A stretch of DNA of 38,965 nt from an uncultured Acidobacteriota bacterium (GTDB taxonomy: Bacteria; Acidobacteriota; Vicinamibacteria; Vicinamibacterales; UBA2999). The stretch covers positions 1-38,965 of the forward strand of contig CADEDM010000026.1 in assembly GCA_902826065.1 (NCBI GenBank), read 5' to 3'. The notes under the pieces were generated by a model. The model searched no databases, was not told where the DNA came from, and saw nothing but the letters and a program-made list of their open reading frames with translations. Within the stretch, counting starts at the first letter, position 1. Each line of letters starts with the position of its first letter. Below are positions 21,073 through 28,708 of the stretch, piece by piece. The translations under genes were made by a program, and so were the position numbers.

Positions 21073-21840
21073 TCAGCGCAGGCAGGTCAGGTGCCGACCG
21101 CCATCCACCGCCATGGTGTCGCCGGTGATCCAGGCGGCGCGGTCGGACGCCAGGAACAGGATGGCGTCGGCGATCTCGTCGGCCTGTCCCGGCCGGCCCA
21201 GGGGATGCGTCTCCTTCGCGCGCTGCAGGAAGGCCGCGTAGCGCTCGCCATCCATGCCTCCGCGCGTGTGCAGGTTGGTGACGGTGACGCCGGGGTTCAC
21301 GCAGTTCACGCGCACGCCGTGCGGCGCCCAGTCGAGGGCGGCGCACCGCGACAGGTGGTCGAGCGCGGCCTTGCTCGAGCAGTAGACGGCCACGCCGGCG
21401 AAGGCGCGCAGCCCGTTCACGCTGCTGACGTTCACGACGTTGCCCTGGCGCGCCTTGAGGTGAGGAAACGCCTCGCGCATCAGGCGGAACGGCGCCCGCA
21501 CGTTGATGGCGAACATGCGGTCGTAGAGCTCGTCGGGCGTCGTGTCGGTCGCCGCCGTGCCGATGATGCCGGCGGCGTTGACGAGCACGTCGATGCCCCC
21601 GAAGCGCGAGACGGCCTCGTTCACCACCCATGCGGGCGTTTCGGGCGACGTCACGTCAGCGGCGACGACGGCGCCGCCGCCCGCTTCGGCCACCACCTCG
21701 GCCAGCGTCGTCGCGTCGCGGCTCACCACCACCAGCGATGCCCCCTCGCGGGCGAACGCGAGGGCCGTCGCGCGACCGATTCCCGAGCTCGCGCCCGTCA
21801 CCACCACCACTTTGCCGGCGAACGTCCCCTGGGTCGTCAT
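21073..21840 (-). CDS. Short-chain dehydrogenase/reductase (SDR)
   Basis: 255-aa classical SDR, an NAD(P)-dependent cytoplasmic oxidoreductase. The cofactor motif is TGASSGIG (15-22), followed by NAAG (88-91), Ser139/140 and the catalytic Tyr153-x-x-x-Lys157 (YCSSK). NPGVTVTNLH and the C-terminal ITGDTMAVDGG complete the family pattern. Arg41 at the end of strand 2 (VVVSRD) hints at NADP preference. The substrate cannot be deduced. The ATG at 21840 has TATACT six bases upstream and no Shine-Dalgarno, so a leaderless start is likely. It is divergent from the TonB-like gene, with 200 bases between. Confidence 0.93.
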   Translation of the reverse strand: MTTQGTFAGKVVVVTGASSGIGRATALAFAREGASLVVVSRDATTLAEVVAEAGGGAVVAADVTSPETPAWVVNEAVSRFGGIDVLVNAAGIIGTAATDTTPDELYDRMFAINVRAPFRLMREAFPHLKARQGNVVNVSSVNGLRAFAGVAVYCSSKAALDHLSRCAALDWAPHGVRVNCVNPGVTVTNLHTRGGMDGERYAAFLQRAKETHPLGRPGQADEIADAILFLASDRAAWITGDTMAVDGGRHLTCLR

Positions 21841-21846
21841 GGCGGG

Positions 21847-21852
21847 AGTATA
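21847..21852 (-). promoter_or_regulatory. -10 hexamer directly before the SDR start
   Basis: TATACT on the minus strand, six bases from the ATG, without a Shine-Dalgarno. It fits the leaderless pattern seen at several other genes here. Confidence 0.6.
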
Positions 21853-21903
21853 GGGGACGGGCGCGGCCTTCTTAGGACACGGCTGTCCCCGCGCCATCAC
21901 ACG

Positions 21904-21938
21904 GGACGCGCCACGGCCGGGGGCGTGGCGTGCCGTCC
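21904..21938. other. Long imperfect hairpin in the SDR/TonB divergent region
   Basis: GGACG at 21904-21908 pairs with CGTCC at 21934-21938. Directly inside, CGCCACG (21909-21915) pairs with CGTGGCG (21924-21930), leaving a three-base bulge and an eight-base loop, 12 bp in all. A smaller stem GGACA/TGTCC lies at 21875-21888. The role is unknown; regulation of either flanking gene or a REP-like repeat are both possible. Confidence 0.5.
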
Positions 21939-22040
21939 TGCCCCGCACGCGCGGGTTTGGGCGGGATTCCTGATTCCGAGACCGCCGGCGACGGCTGTGA
22001 CAGAATCGGCAAGGCTTTTGCGAAGGCGACGGGTGCCACC

Positions 22041-23117
22041 ATGCCTGCGCCACCACTTTCCGACGTCTACTCCCTGGGCGACATCGCCGCCGCAGCGGGA
22101 GTGTCGGACGCGGTCGTGGTCGACCTGGCGGCGCGCGGCACGCTGGCCACCCTGACACCTCTGCGCGACGCCGCCCCCCTCGAGACGCTGGTCGCGGCAC
22201 CGGTGGCGATCGACGCCGTGAAGGCGCTCGCCAGTGGCGCTACATTTCCTGGCGACGCGCGCGCGGTGCTGGCCCTCGCGCCGGCCACTTCCCGCCCCAG
22301 TGGCGTCCCCGTGCTCGTCTCCACGGGTCTGCATGGCCTGCTGGCGCTGACGATCGCCGCCATCGCCAGCCTCGGCCTGACGCTGCAGGCCGAGCCGCCG
22401 CTCGAGGAAACCGTCTCGCACGAGCCCGTGCGTCTGGTCTACCTGGCTCTGCCGGGACCTGGTGGCGGCGGAGGCGGCGGTGGGCTGCGACAGCCGGCGC
22501 CCCCGCCGAAGGCGCAGCGCGAGGGCACGCACTCGCTCGCCAGCCCCCTGCCGGCGCGTGAGCTGCCGCCGCCCGCACCCGAACCCAAGCCGGTCGAGCC
22601 GCCGAAGCCCCTCGACGCGAAGATGCTGCCGCCGGTGATGGCGCCGATCGCGAACGCGCCGTCCGACACGAAGAACGTCGAAGGCGTGATGAAGGACGCG
22701 CCACCGCCGCCCCAGCCGTCACTGGGCAGCGGCACGGGCGGCGGCGCCGGCACCGGGCGCGGCACGGGCCTCGGCGAAGGCGACGGCGCCGGCATCGGCG
22801 ACGGATCGGGCGGCGGCATGGGTGGCGGGCCGTACCGCGCCGGCAGCGGCATCGAGCCGCCACGGCTGCTGCGCGAGGTCAAGGCGGCCTACACGGACGA
22901 GGCGCGCCGCGCCAACATCTCGGGCGACGTGGAGATGGAGATCACGATTCGGCGCGACGGCAGCGTCAGCGACGTCCGCGTGCTCCGCGGCCTGGGCGGC
23001 GGTCTCAACGACCGCGCCGTCGCCGCGGTACGGCAGTGGCGGTTCGCGCCGGCCCGTCTCAAGGGCGTGCCGGTGGACGTGATCGTGGAAGTGTCGGTGG
23101 AGTTCTCGCTTCGGTAG
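22041..23117 (+). CDS. TonB-like energy transducer with N-terminal helix-turn-helix-like region
   Basis: 358 aa. The C-terminal domain (262-358) is the TonB fold, with the family pattern YTDEARRANISGDVEMEI, IRRDGSVSDVRVLRGL and AVAAVRQWRFAPA. It is preceded by a Pro-rich stretch (150-190) and a Gly-rich linker (208-245) that would span the periplasm. One membrane segment lies at about 88-115. Before it, residues 8-60 read like a MerR-type helix-turn-helix (YSLGDIAAAAGVSDAVVVDLAARG). Such a cytoplasmic region is not part of classical TonB. The ATG at 22041 is the most upstream start that begins at this domain; its ribosome binding site is weak. No exbB or exbD is in the window. It is followed after 17 bases by the FxLYD-like gene. 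Confidence 0.85.
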   Translation: MPAPPLSDVYSLGDIAAAAGVSDAVVVDLAARGTLATLTPLRDAAPLETLVAAPVAIDAVKALASGATFPGDARAVLALAPATSRPSGVPVLVSTGLHGLLALTIAAIASLGLTLQAEPPLEETVSHEPVRLVYLALPGPGGGGGGGGLRQPAPPPKAQREGTHSLASPLPARELPPPAPEPKPVEPPKPLDAKMLPPVMAPIANAPSDTKNVEGVMKDAPPPPQPSLGSGTGGGAGTGRGTGLGEGDGAGIGDGSGGGMGGGPYRAGSGIEPPRLLREVKAAYTDEARRANISGDVEMEITIRRDGSVSDVRVLRGLGGGLNDRAVAAVRQWRFAPARLKGVPVDVIVEVSVEFSLR

Positions 23118-23134
23118 CGCATCGAGGGACGGCC

Positions 23135-23932
23135 ATGGATTCGCTGTTGCTCGCACTCACGGGACTCTCGATGACGGTGGCGATCGTCGCCTCCACGATC
23201 GCGTGGCGCGTCACGCAGGCCGATCGCCGGCGGCGCGCCGACCGCATCGCGGCACTGGCCGCGGCAGCCGGCGTCGATGCCGCGCGGCCGGCTGCGATGC
23301 CAGCGATCGCCGGCGTTTCCGCCCCGGCCGGAGCGGAAGGCGACCCGAGCGAGCTGCACGAGTTCATGCCGTCGCGCGCCGCCGATGCGGTTCCGACGCC
23401 CGTCACCGCCGCCAGCGCCACCGCCCCGCTCACGCCGGCCGGCATGTTCGGCCGCCCTGTGGTCGACTCGGGCTCGGGCGGCCGTCAGCATGGCCTGATG
23501 GCCGCAGCGGCAGCCTTCGCGGTGATCGTCATCGTCGGCGCTTCGGCCCTGTTCGTCAGCGGCCGCACGCCGGCGACGGCAGGCGCAGCGGCCCGCCCGC
23601 CGCTGGAACTCGTGGCGCTGTCGCACGCGCGCACCGACGGTCAGCTCGCGGTCTCGGGCCTGGTGCGCAATCCGGGCGCCGCCTCCGCCGTGCCTGGCGT
23701 GCAGGCCGAGGTGCGCGTGTTCGACGCCGCCGGCATCCTGATCGCCACGCGCAAGGCGGCCGTCGACGTCACGGCGCTGGCCCCCGGGCAGGAGTCGGCG
23801 TTCACGGTGCCGGTCGGCGAGGCCTCGACGGCCGCGCGCTACCGCGTCAGCTTCACCACCGGCGGCTCGATGCTGCCGCACGTCGATCGGCGCACCAACC
23901 TGCCGGCCGCCGTCACGGCTGACGCGCGATGA
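23135..23932 (+). CDS. Two-TM membrane protein with FxLYD-like C-terminal domain
   Basis: 265 aa. TM1 is at residues 3-25. It is followed by a basic stretch (RRRRADR) and an Ala/Pro-rich linker with an acidic patch, TM2 at about 121-142, and a C-terminal beta-sandwich-like domain (157-248). That domain resembles the FxLYD/DUF3426 type: SHARTDGQLAVSGLVRNPG, then AEVRVFDAAGILIATRKA and LAPGQESAFTVPV. Such domains are found in membrane proteins of unknown function. GAGGGA (23124-23129) precedes the ATG by five bases. It lies between the TonB-like and VWFA genes in a tight cluster, so a role in the same envelope process is likely. The function is not known. Confidence 0.75.
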   Translation: MDSLLLALTGLSMTVAIVASTIAWRVTQADRRRRADRIAALAAAAGVDAARPAAMPAIAGVSAPAGAEGDPSELHEFMPSRAADAVPTPVTAASATAPLTPAGMFGRPVVDSGSGGRQHGLMAAAAAFAVIVIVGASALFVSGRTPATAGAAARPPLELVALSHARTDGQLAVSGLVRNPGAASAVPGVQAEVRVFDAAGILIATRKAAVDVTALAPGQESAFTVPVGEASTAARYRVSFTTGGSMLPHVDRRTNLPAAVTADAR

Positions 23933-23943
23933 GGAGAGCTGCC

Positions 23944-25008
23944 ATGCGTCCCGCGCCTCTCTGGCCCGCACTCACGGCGGCCGCCGTCGCGGCTCTCATG
24001 ATCCCGCCGGCCGCGCTGCACGGCCAGGACGGGTTCAAGTTCAAGAGTGGCGTCGCGCTGGTGAACGTGAACGTCACGGTCACGGACCGCTCCGGCCGCT
24101 TCGTGCCCAGCCTCCGGCAGGAAGACTTCGTCGTCTACGACGACAACGCGGAGCAGGAGATCACGCACTTCAGCGCCGAGCGGGTGCCGGTCAGCCTCGG
24201 GATCGCCCTCGACACGAGCGGCAGCATGGTGGGCGAGAAGATCGAGTCGGCGCGGGCTGCCATCGATCGCTTCCTGCTCGAGTTGCTGTCGCCCGACGAC
24301 GAGGTGTTCCTGATGCGCTTCGGCGCCAGTGCCGAGCTGGTGCAGGACTGGACCGACAAGAAGGACCTCGTGAGCCGGCGGCTCGCCCGCGTGAACCCCA
24401 CCGGCGGCACCGCGATGTACGACGCGGTGGCGGAATCAGTGCCGATCGCCACGCAGGGGCAGCACCGCAAGAAGGCCATTCTCATCATCTCCGACGGCAA
24501 CGACACGAACAGCCGGACGTCGGTGCGCGAAGTGAAGCAGATGATTCGCGAGACCGAGCTGCTGGTCTACGCCGTGGGCATCGATGGCTCGGCAGAGTCG
24601 ACCTTCGGCGGCGGCCGTACGCCGCCGGTCGTGCGTCCCCCGGTGCAGATGCCGTTTCCGTTTCCCGGCGGCGGCGGACGCGGCTCCCCATGGCCCGGCG
24701 GCGGCTATCCCGGTGGCGGCGGGTCGGGACGCGGCGGCGGCAGTCGCACCTATGGCAGCGACGATCGGGTCAACGTCAGCGCGTTGCGCGAGATCACCGA
24801 CGACAGCGGCGGACGCACCGAGATCGTGCGCACGGCGCGCGATCTCGATCCGGCGACGGAGAACATCGCCGACGAGCTCAGCCAGCAGTACTACATCGGT
24901 TACCCCGCGCCGGATCACAAGGACGGGCGCTGGCACACCATCCGCGTCGACGTGAATCGTCCTGGCTTTATCGTGCGCGCGAGACGCGGTTACACCGCAG
25001 GCCGCTAG
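23944..25008 (+). CDS. Secreted VWFA-domain protein, acidobacterial type
   Basis: 354 aa. A signal peptide (1-27) precedes a domain with VALVNVNVTVTDRSGRFV and EDFVVYDDN, the hallmark of the VWFA-related acidobacterial family. The von Willebrand A domain has an intact MIDAS: DTSGS (Asp90, Ser92, Ser94), Thr156 in PTGGTAMYD and Asp184 in ISDGND. A Gly/Pro-rich loop (about 224-267) is inserted before the last part of the fold. An ATG at 23929 overlaps the upstream stop as ATGA. The ATG at 23944 is chosen because GAGGAG (23931-23936) lies seven bases before it and it opens a clean signal peptide. The domain binds a divalent metal and usually mediates protein-protein contact. The partner is unknown. 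Confidence 0.9.
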   Translation: MRPAPLWPALTAAAVAALMIPPAALHGQDGFKFKSGVALVNVNVTVTDRSGRFVPSLRQEDFVVYDDNAEQEITHFSAERVPVSLGIALDTSGSMVGEKIESARAAIDRFLLELLSPDDEVFLMRFGASAELVQDWTDKKDLVSRRLARVNPTGGTAMYDAVAESVPIATQGQHRKKAILIISDGNDTNSRTSVREVKQMIRETELLVYAVGIDGSAESTFGGGRTPPVVRPPVQMPFPFPGGGGRGSPWPGGGYPGGGGSGRGGGSRTYGSDDRVNVSALREITDDSGGRTEIVRTARDLDPATENIADELSQQYYIGYPAPDHKDGRWHTIRVDVNRPGFIVRARRGYTAGR

Positions 25009-25217
25009 TTCGTTCATTCGAACGCGCACCGGTGTGGTGCAGCCGCCACACCCCCTGTGGCAAACGAACCACGCGGGCGACGCGCCACGCGCGTGAGCGT
25101 CGGCCATTGCGTTCCTTGCTCGAGGCACGCGTCTTGTAGTGCTCCGCGGTGGTCGCCGTGTCCCCTCCTCACGCGATCCGCTGCGCACGCGCGCGCCGGA
25201 TCGCCTTTGGAGCCTTC
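25009..25217. other. Intergenic region with two small hairpins
   Basis: 209 bases without a gene. CGTTC/GAACG with a four-base loop (25011-25024) directly follows the VWFA stop. GGTGTGG/CCACACC with an eight-base loop (25031-25052) comes next. Either could end transcription, although no U-tract is present. Further right only the GGAG Shine-Dalgarno (25208-25211) of the next gene is clear. Confidence 0.5.
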
Positions 25218-27914
25218 ATGCCGTTCACCGCCACGATTCGCGCCGCGTTCGCCGGCGTCTGCCTTCTCTCAGTCGCCGCCGGCTCGTCTCTGGCGCAGTC
25301 GATTCCCCAGCGCACCGCCCTTCCCGGCGTCTGGGGCCCCAACGGCGACGTGATCGACAGCGTCACCGTCGGTGACACGCTGTTCGTCGGCGGCGCCTTC
25401 GACTACATCGGCCCGCCGACCGAGTCGTTCGCGGCCGCCGATGCGGCCGACGGCCGCGCCGTTACGGCGCCCGCCGTGGGCACGCTGGGGCCGCTGGACT
25501 ACACCGTCGGCGCTGCGAGCGATGGCGCCGGCGGATGGTTCGTCGCCACGATTCGCATCCCTTACCAGGTGGCGGGCACGGTCGCCCACGTCCTGCCCGA
25601 TGGCCGGCGTGATCCGGCCTTCTCCGCGCCGGCGTTCAGCGGCGGGACCCTGGCGGGGGTGACGGCGGTCGGGGGCCGGCCCTACGTCTTCGGCGATTTC
25701 CGCAACGTGAACGGAGTGTCGCGTCACGGCATCGCGGCGCTGGACCCCGCCAGCGGCGCCGTGTTGCCGTGGGACGCCGCCCTGACCCTCCCCTCCGGCG
25801 TCTCCGGCGCCGGTGTCAGGCACGTCGTCAGCGATGGCGGGTTGCTCTACCTCGCGGGGTATATCGACGCGGCCGCCGGACAACCGCGCCGCGGCTTTGC
25901 CGTCGTCGATGCCGCCACGGCGGCTCTGCAACCGGCGACGTTCGCGGCCGTGCGTGGACCCGACGTCTTCCACATGGCCGCCGCGGACGGACGGCTCTAT
26001 ATCGTCGGCGGATGCGTGCCCACGCCGACGACCTATCAGGTCATCTGCGGGTTCAGCAGCGACGGCACGTTGCTACCGGGGTGGCTGGGCCGCGACGGCG
26101 CCCAGTACTTCGGCCCCCTGGTCGCCACGCCGACCCGCGTGTACGTGGCGGCCACGCCACCCGGCGCGTTCCCGAACATCCAGCATCGGATCCGGGGGTT
26201 CGACCCGCTCACCGGCGCGCCCGACGGGTGGCAGTCACCGGCCATCGGCGTGTTCACTGCGCAGGTCACCACCATGGCGGCAGCCGGCGGACAGCTGTTC
26301 GTCTCCGGCGGCTTCGACAACATCGGCGGTATCCCCAGGGCGAGATACGCCGCCTTCGACGAGGCCTCGGCGGCGCTGCAGCCATGGGCGCCCGCAATCG
26401 GATCGTCGGCGCTTCGACTGGTTGCTGACGGTGCGCGAGTCGCCATCGTCGGCAAGTTCCGCAGCGCCGGCGGGCGCACCGCGACGAATCTCGCCGCCAT
26501 CGATCTGCGCACCGGCGGGCCGGCATCGATCCCGCTGCCCCCAATGACGGCCCCCGTGCGAGCCCTGACCGCGAGCGGCTCACTGGTCGTCGCCGGGGCC
26601 GGCCCGAACATCGTGGCCTTCTCGGCGACGACGGGCACCGAGCTCGCCCGCTTCGCGCTGAGTGCCCCCGGCCAGCCGCCCGCCACCGTGCAGGCGCTCG
26701 CGATCGCCGAGCCGCTGCTCTTCGTCGGCGGCAACTTCCTCGACGTCCTCGGCCAGCCGCGACAGCATCTCGCTGCGCTCGACATGCGGACCGGACAACC
26801 CACCGCGTTCAACCCGCGACCCAACGGCCCGGTCTTCCGATTGCGCGTGTCGAGCGGCTCGGTGTTCGCCGTCGGCGGGTTCAATGCGGTGCCGGGCTAC
26901 GGCCGCGCCGGCGTGGCGGCGTGGGACGTCACGACCGGGGTGCTCGAGACGTTCAGCCCGCAGCCGCTGCAGGCCGTGGTCGATGTCGCCTTCTTCCGCG
27001 ATCGCGTGGCGCTCGTCGGCGCCGTCGACGCTACGCAGGCCCGGGGCTCGACGTGGGCAGGCCGGGTGACCGGCGATCCGGTGACGCTCGGCCGCCCCGT
27101 GCCATTCGTCGGGCTGACAGCGGCCCGCACGGGCGACACGATCGTCGTGGCCGGCCATCCGAGTCCGGGCTGGCGGACGGCGGGAGTCGTCGCGCTGGAC
27201 GCGGTCACCGGCGACACGTTGCCATGGACGCCCGTGCTCGATGCGCCGGTCGCCTTCGCCTCCGTCACGCACGTGCAGGCGACGCCAGGCTACGTGGTCC
27301 TGGCCGGAAGCTTCGCGACCGTCGACGGCGCGCCTGCCCACAACCTCGCCATCTATCCGATGACGCGCGTGTCGGCGCCGCGCCAGATGACGGCCACGCT
27401 CGCTGGCGCCACGGTGACCCTGGGCTGGCAGGCCGGCGCCGGGCCGGCGCCCGACTCGTACCAGGTCGAGGTGGGCAGCGCCAGCGGCGCGACCGACGTC
27501 GGCACGTTCGACGTGGGCCGTCTCACGCGCGTCTCGGGGTCGCTGCCCGCCGGCACGTTCTACGCGCGCGTGCGGGGCATCTCGACCCGAGGCGCCGGCG
27601 CGCCGGGCAGCGAGGTGATCCTGACGGTACCTTCGGTGCCGGCCCCACCGCAGGCCCCCGGTCCGCTCACGGCCAACGTCGCCAACGGCGTCGTCACGCT
27701 GTCGTGGGGCGCCGCCGCCGGCAACGCCACGACCTACGTCGTCGAGGCCGGCACGGCCAGCGGTCTGTCGAACGTCGGCGCGTTGCCGCTGGGACATCTC
27801 GACACGACGTTCACGACGCCTGCGCCGCCGGGCACCTACTTCGTGCGCGTCCGGGCCGCCAACGCCTTCGGCGTCAGCGCGGCGACCAGCGAAGTCACCG
27901 TCGTGGTCCCGTAG
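25218..27914 (+). CDS. Large secreted beta-propeller-like protein with two fibronectin III domains
   Basis: 898 aa. A signal peptide (1-27, ending SSLAQ) precedes about 700 residues of repeated blocks. Each block carries a phrase of the form LFVGGxFxxIGGxxRxxxAAxDxxTGxxxPW; examples start near the codons at 25380, 25680, 26300, 26720 and 26870. Such repeats form WD40/Kelch-like propeller blades. Two fibronectin type III domains close the protein (about 730-808 and 815-898), both with SYQVEVG or TYVVEAG strands and FYARVRG or YFVRVRA. It is probably extracellular or surface exposed. The start at 25218 is supported by GGAG six bases upstream; a GTG at 25149 would prepend a basic non-signal stretch. 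No catalytic motif is visible. Confidence 0.85.
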   Translation: MPFTATIRAAFAGVCLLSVAAGSSLAQSIPQRTALPGVWGPNGDVIDSVTVGDTLFVGGAFDYIGPPTESFAAADAADGRAVTAPAVGTLGPLDYTVGAASDGAGGWFVATIRIPYQVAGTVAHVLPDGRRDPAFSAPAFSGGTLAGVTAVGGRPYVFGDFRNVNGVSRHGIAALDPASGAVLPWDAALTLPSGVSGAGVRHVVSDGGLLYLAGYIDAAAGQPRRGFAVVDAATAALQPATFAAVRGPDVFHMAAADGRLYIVGGCVPTPTTYQVICGFSSDGTLLPGWLGRDGAQYFGPLVATPTRVYVAATPPGAFPNIQHRIRGFDPLTGAPDGWQSPAIGVFTAQVTTMAAAGGQLFVSGGFDNIGGIPRARYAAFDEASAALQPWAPAIGSSALRLVADGARVAIVGKFRSAGGRTATNLAAIDLRTGGPASIPLPPMTAPVRALTASGSLVVAGAGPNIVAFSATTGTELARFALSAPGQPPATVQALAIAEPLLFVGGNFLDVLGQPRQHLAALDMRTGQPTAFNPRPNGPVFRLRVSSGSVFAVGGFNAVPGYGRAGVAAWDVTTGVLETFSPQPLQAVVDVAFFRDRVALVGAVDATQARGSTWAGRVTGDPVTLGRPVPFVGLTAARTGDTIVVAGHPSPGWRTAGVVALDAVTGDTLPWTPVLDAPVAFASVTHVQATPGYVVLAGSFATVDGAPAHNLAIYPMTRVSAPRQMTATLAGATVTLGWQAGAGPAPDSYQVEVGSASGATDVGTFDVGRLTRVSGSLPAGTFYARVRGISTRGAGAPGSEVILTVPSVPAPPQAPGPLTANVANGVVTLSWGAAAGNATTYVVEAGTASGLSNVGALPLGHLDTTFTTPAPPGTYFVRVRAANAFGVSAATSEVTVVVP

Positions 27915-28111
27915 CCGTCCGAGGACGCCGCCGCCGCATCCCCGCGGCCGGCGTGTCCCCGCGCGAGCACACCTGGCAGGAAACCGCGATTCTCCGCGGG
28001 AATCCGAGCGATGGCGCGCCACGTAAGGTTGGCATGCGCCTCGCAGTGGTGGGGGGTGTGCGGCAAGTAGCCGCACCCGCCGCCCCGGCGGCTTCCCCAG
28101 GAGTCATCGTC
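27915..28111 (+). other. Structured leader region before the BON gene
   Basis: 197 bases without a gene. GTGCGGC/GCCGCAC with a five-base loop (28058-28076) is followed at once by GCCGCC/GGCGGC (28079-28092). The second stem ends seven bases before the Shine-Dalgarno AGGAG (28099-28103). GATTC/GAATC arms occur further upstream, near 27988-28004. This could be a regulatory leader or a terminator of the preceding gene. No known riboswitch class is recognised. Confidence 0.4.
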
Positions 28112-28663
28112 ATGGTCACGCGGTCTACCCTGCTCGCCCTTGCCTTCGTCGCCGCGCTCGCCGGCTCGAGCGCCGCGCAGGAACGCAAGGACCTGCAGGT
28201 CTTCAACGACATCTCCACCACCGTGAACCGCTACACGCAGTTCACGATCTTCGACAGCGTCGACGCCTCGATCGACGACGGCCACGTCGTGCTCACCGGC
28301 TGGGTCACGATGCCCTACAAGAAGACCGACATCGAGCGGCGCGTGATGAAGATCGACGGCGTGCAGTCGCTGCGCAACGACATCCAGGTCACACCGGTCT
28401 CGCAGTTCGACGACGAGCTGCGGTTCCGCATCGCGCGCGCCATCTACGGGCACTCGTCGTTCTGGAACTACGCCGCCATGGCCAACCCGCCGATCCACGT
28501 CGTGGTGGTGAACGGGCGCGTCACGCTGACCGGCACGGTGAACAGCCCGGTGGATCGCATGCTGGCGCGGTCGCTGGCCACCGGCTTCGGCGCCTTCGAC
28601 GTGAAGAACGAGCTGCGCACCGATGCCGAAGTGCGCGAGGCGCTCGAGAAAATCACGCACTGA
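28112..28663 (+). CDS. Periplasmic protein with two BON domains
   Basis: 183 aa. The signal peptide (1-22) ends SSAAQ. Two BON domains follow. The first is around 30-95, with FDSVDASIDDGHVVLTGWV and KKTDIERRVMKIDGVQSLRNDIQV. The second is around 100-170, with ELRFRIARAIYG, IHVVVVNGRVTLTGTV and FDVKNELRT. BON domains, as in OsmY and other envelope proteins, are thought to bind phospholipid or protein surfaces and often belong to stress responses. AGGAG eight bases upstream fixes the start. The gene stands alone and ends at a strong hairpin shared with the convergent GNAT gene. The role in envelope protection is inferred from the family. Confidence 0.9.
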   Translation: MVTRSTLLALAFVAALAGSSAAQERKDLQVFNDISTTVNRYTQFTIFDSVDASIDDGHVVLTGWVTMPYKKTDIERRVMKIDGVQSLRNDIQVTPVSQFDDELRFRIARAIYGHSSFWNYAAMANPPIHVVVVNGRVTLTGTVNSPVDRMLARSLATGFGAFDVKNELRTDAEVREALEKITH

Positions 28664-28673
28664 CGGGCGTGAG

Positions 28674-28701
28674 CGGCGGACGGCGCCACGGCCGTCCGCC
28701 G
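28674..28701. terminator. Bidirectional terminator hairpin
   Basis: A perfect 11-bp GC-rich stem (28674-28684 with 28691-28701) has a six-base loop. It lies between the convergent BON and GNAT genes. A U-tract is lacking on both strands. Confidence 0.65.
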
Positions 28702-28708
28702 ACGCGCG

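Noticed and set aside
22439..22882. Ser/Pro-rich minus-strand frame
   Set aside because: It is the antisense image of the Pro- and Gly-rich linker of the TonB-like protein.
23929..23943. ATGA-overlap start for the VWFA gene
   Set aside because: The GAGGAG Shine-Dalgarno lies inside this interval and serves the ATG at 23944, which begins a clean signal peptide.
24610..24750. Gly/Pro-rich stretch in the VWFA gene as a frameshift or insertion
   Set aside because: The reading frame continues into a conserved C-terminal part, so it is a flexible insert and not damage.
25009..25217. Known riboswitch upstream of the propeller gene
   Set aside because: The small stems lack the conserved core of any riboswitch class I know, and spacing to the gene is large.
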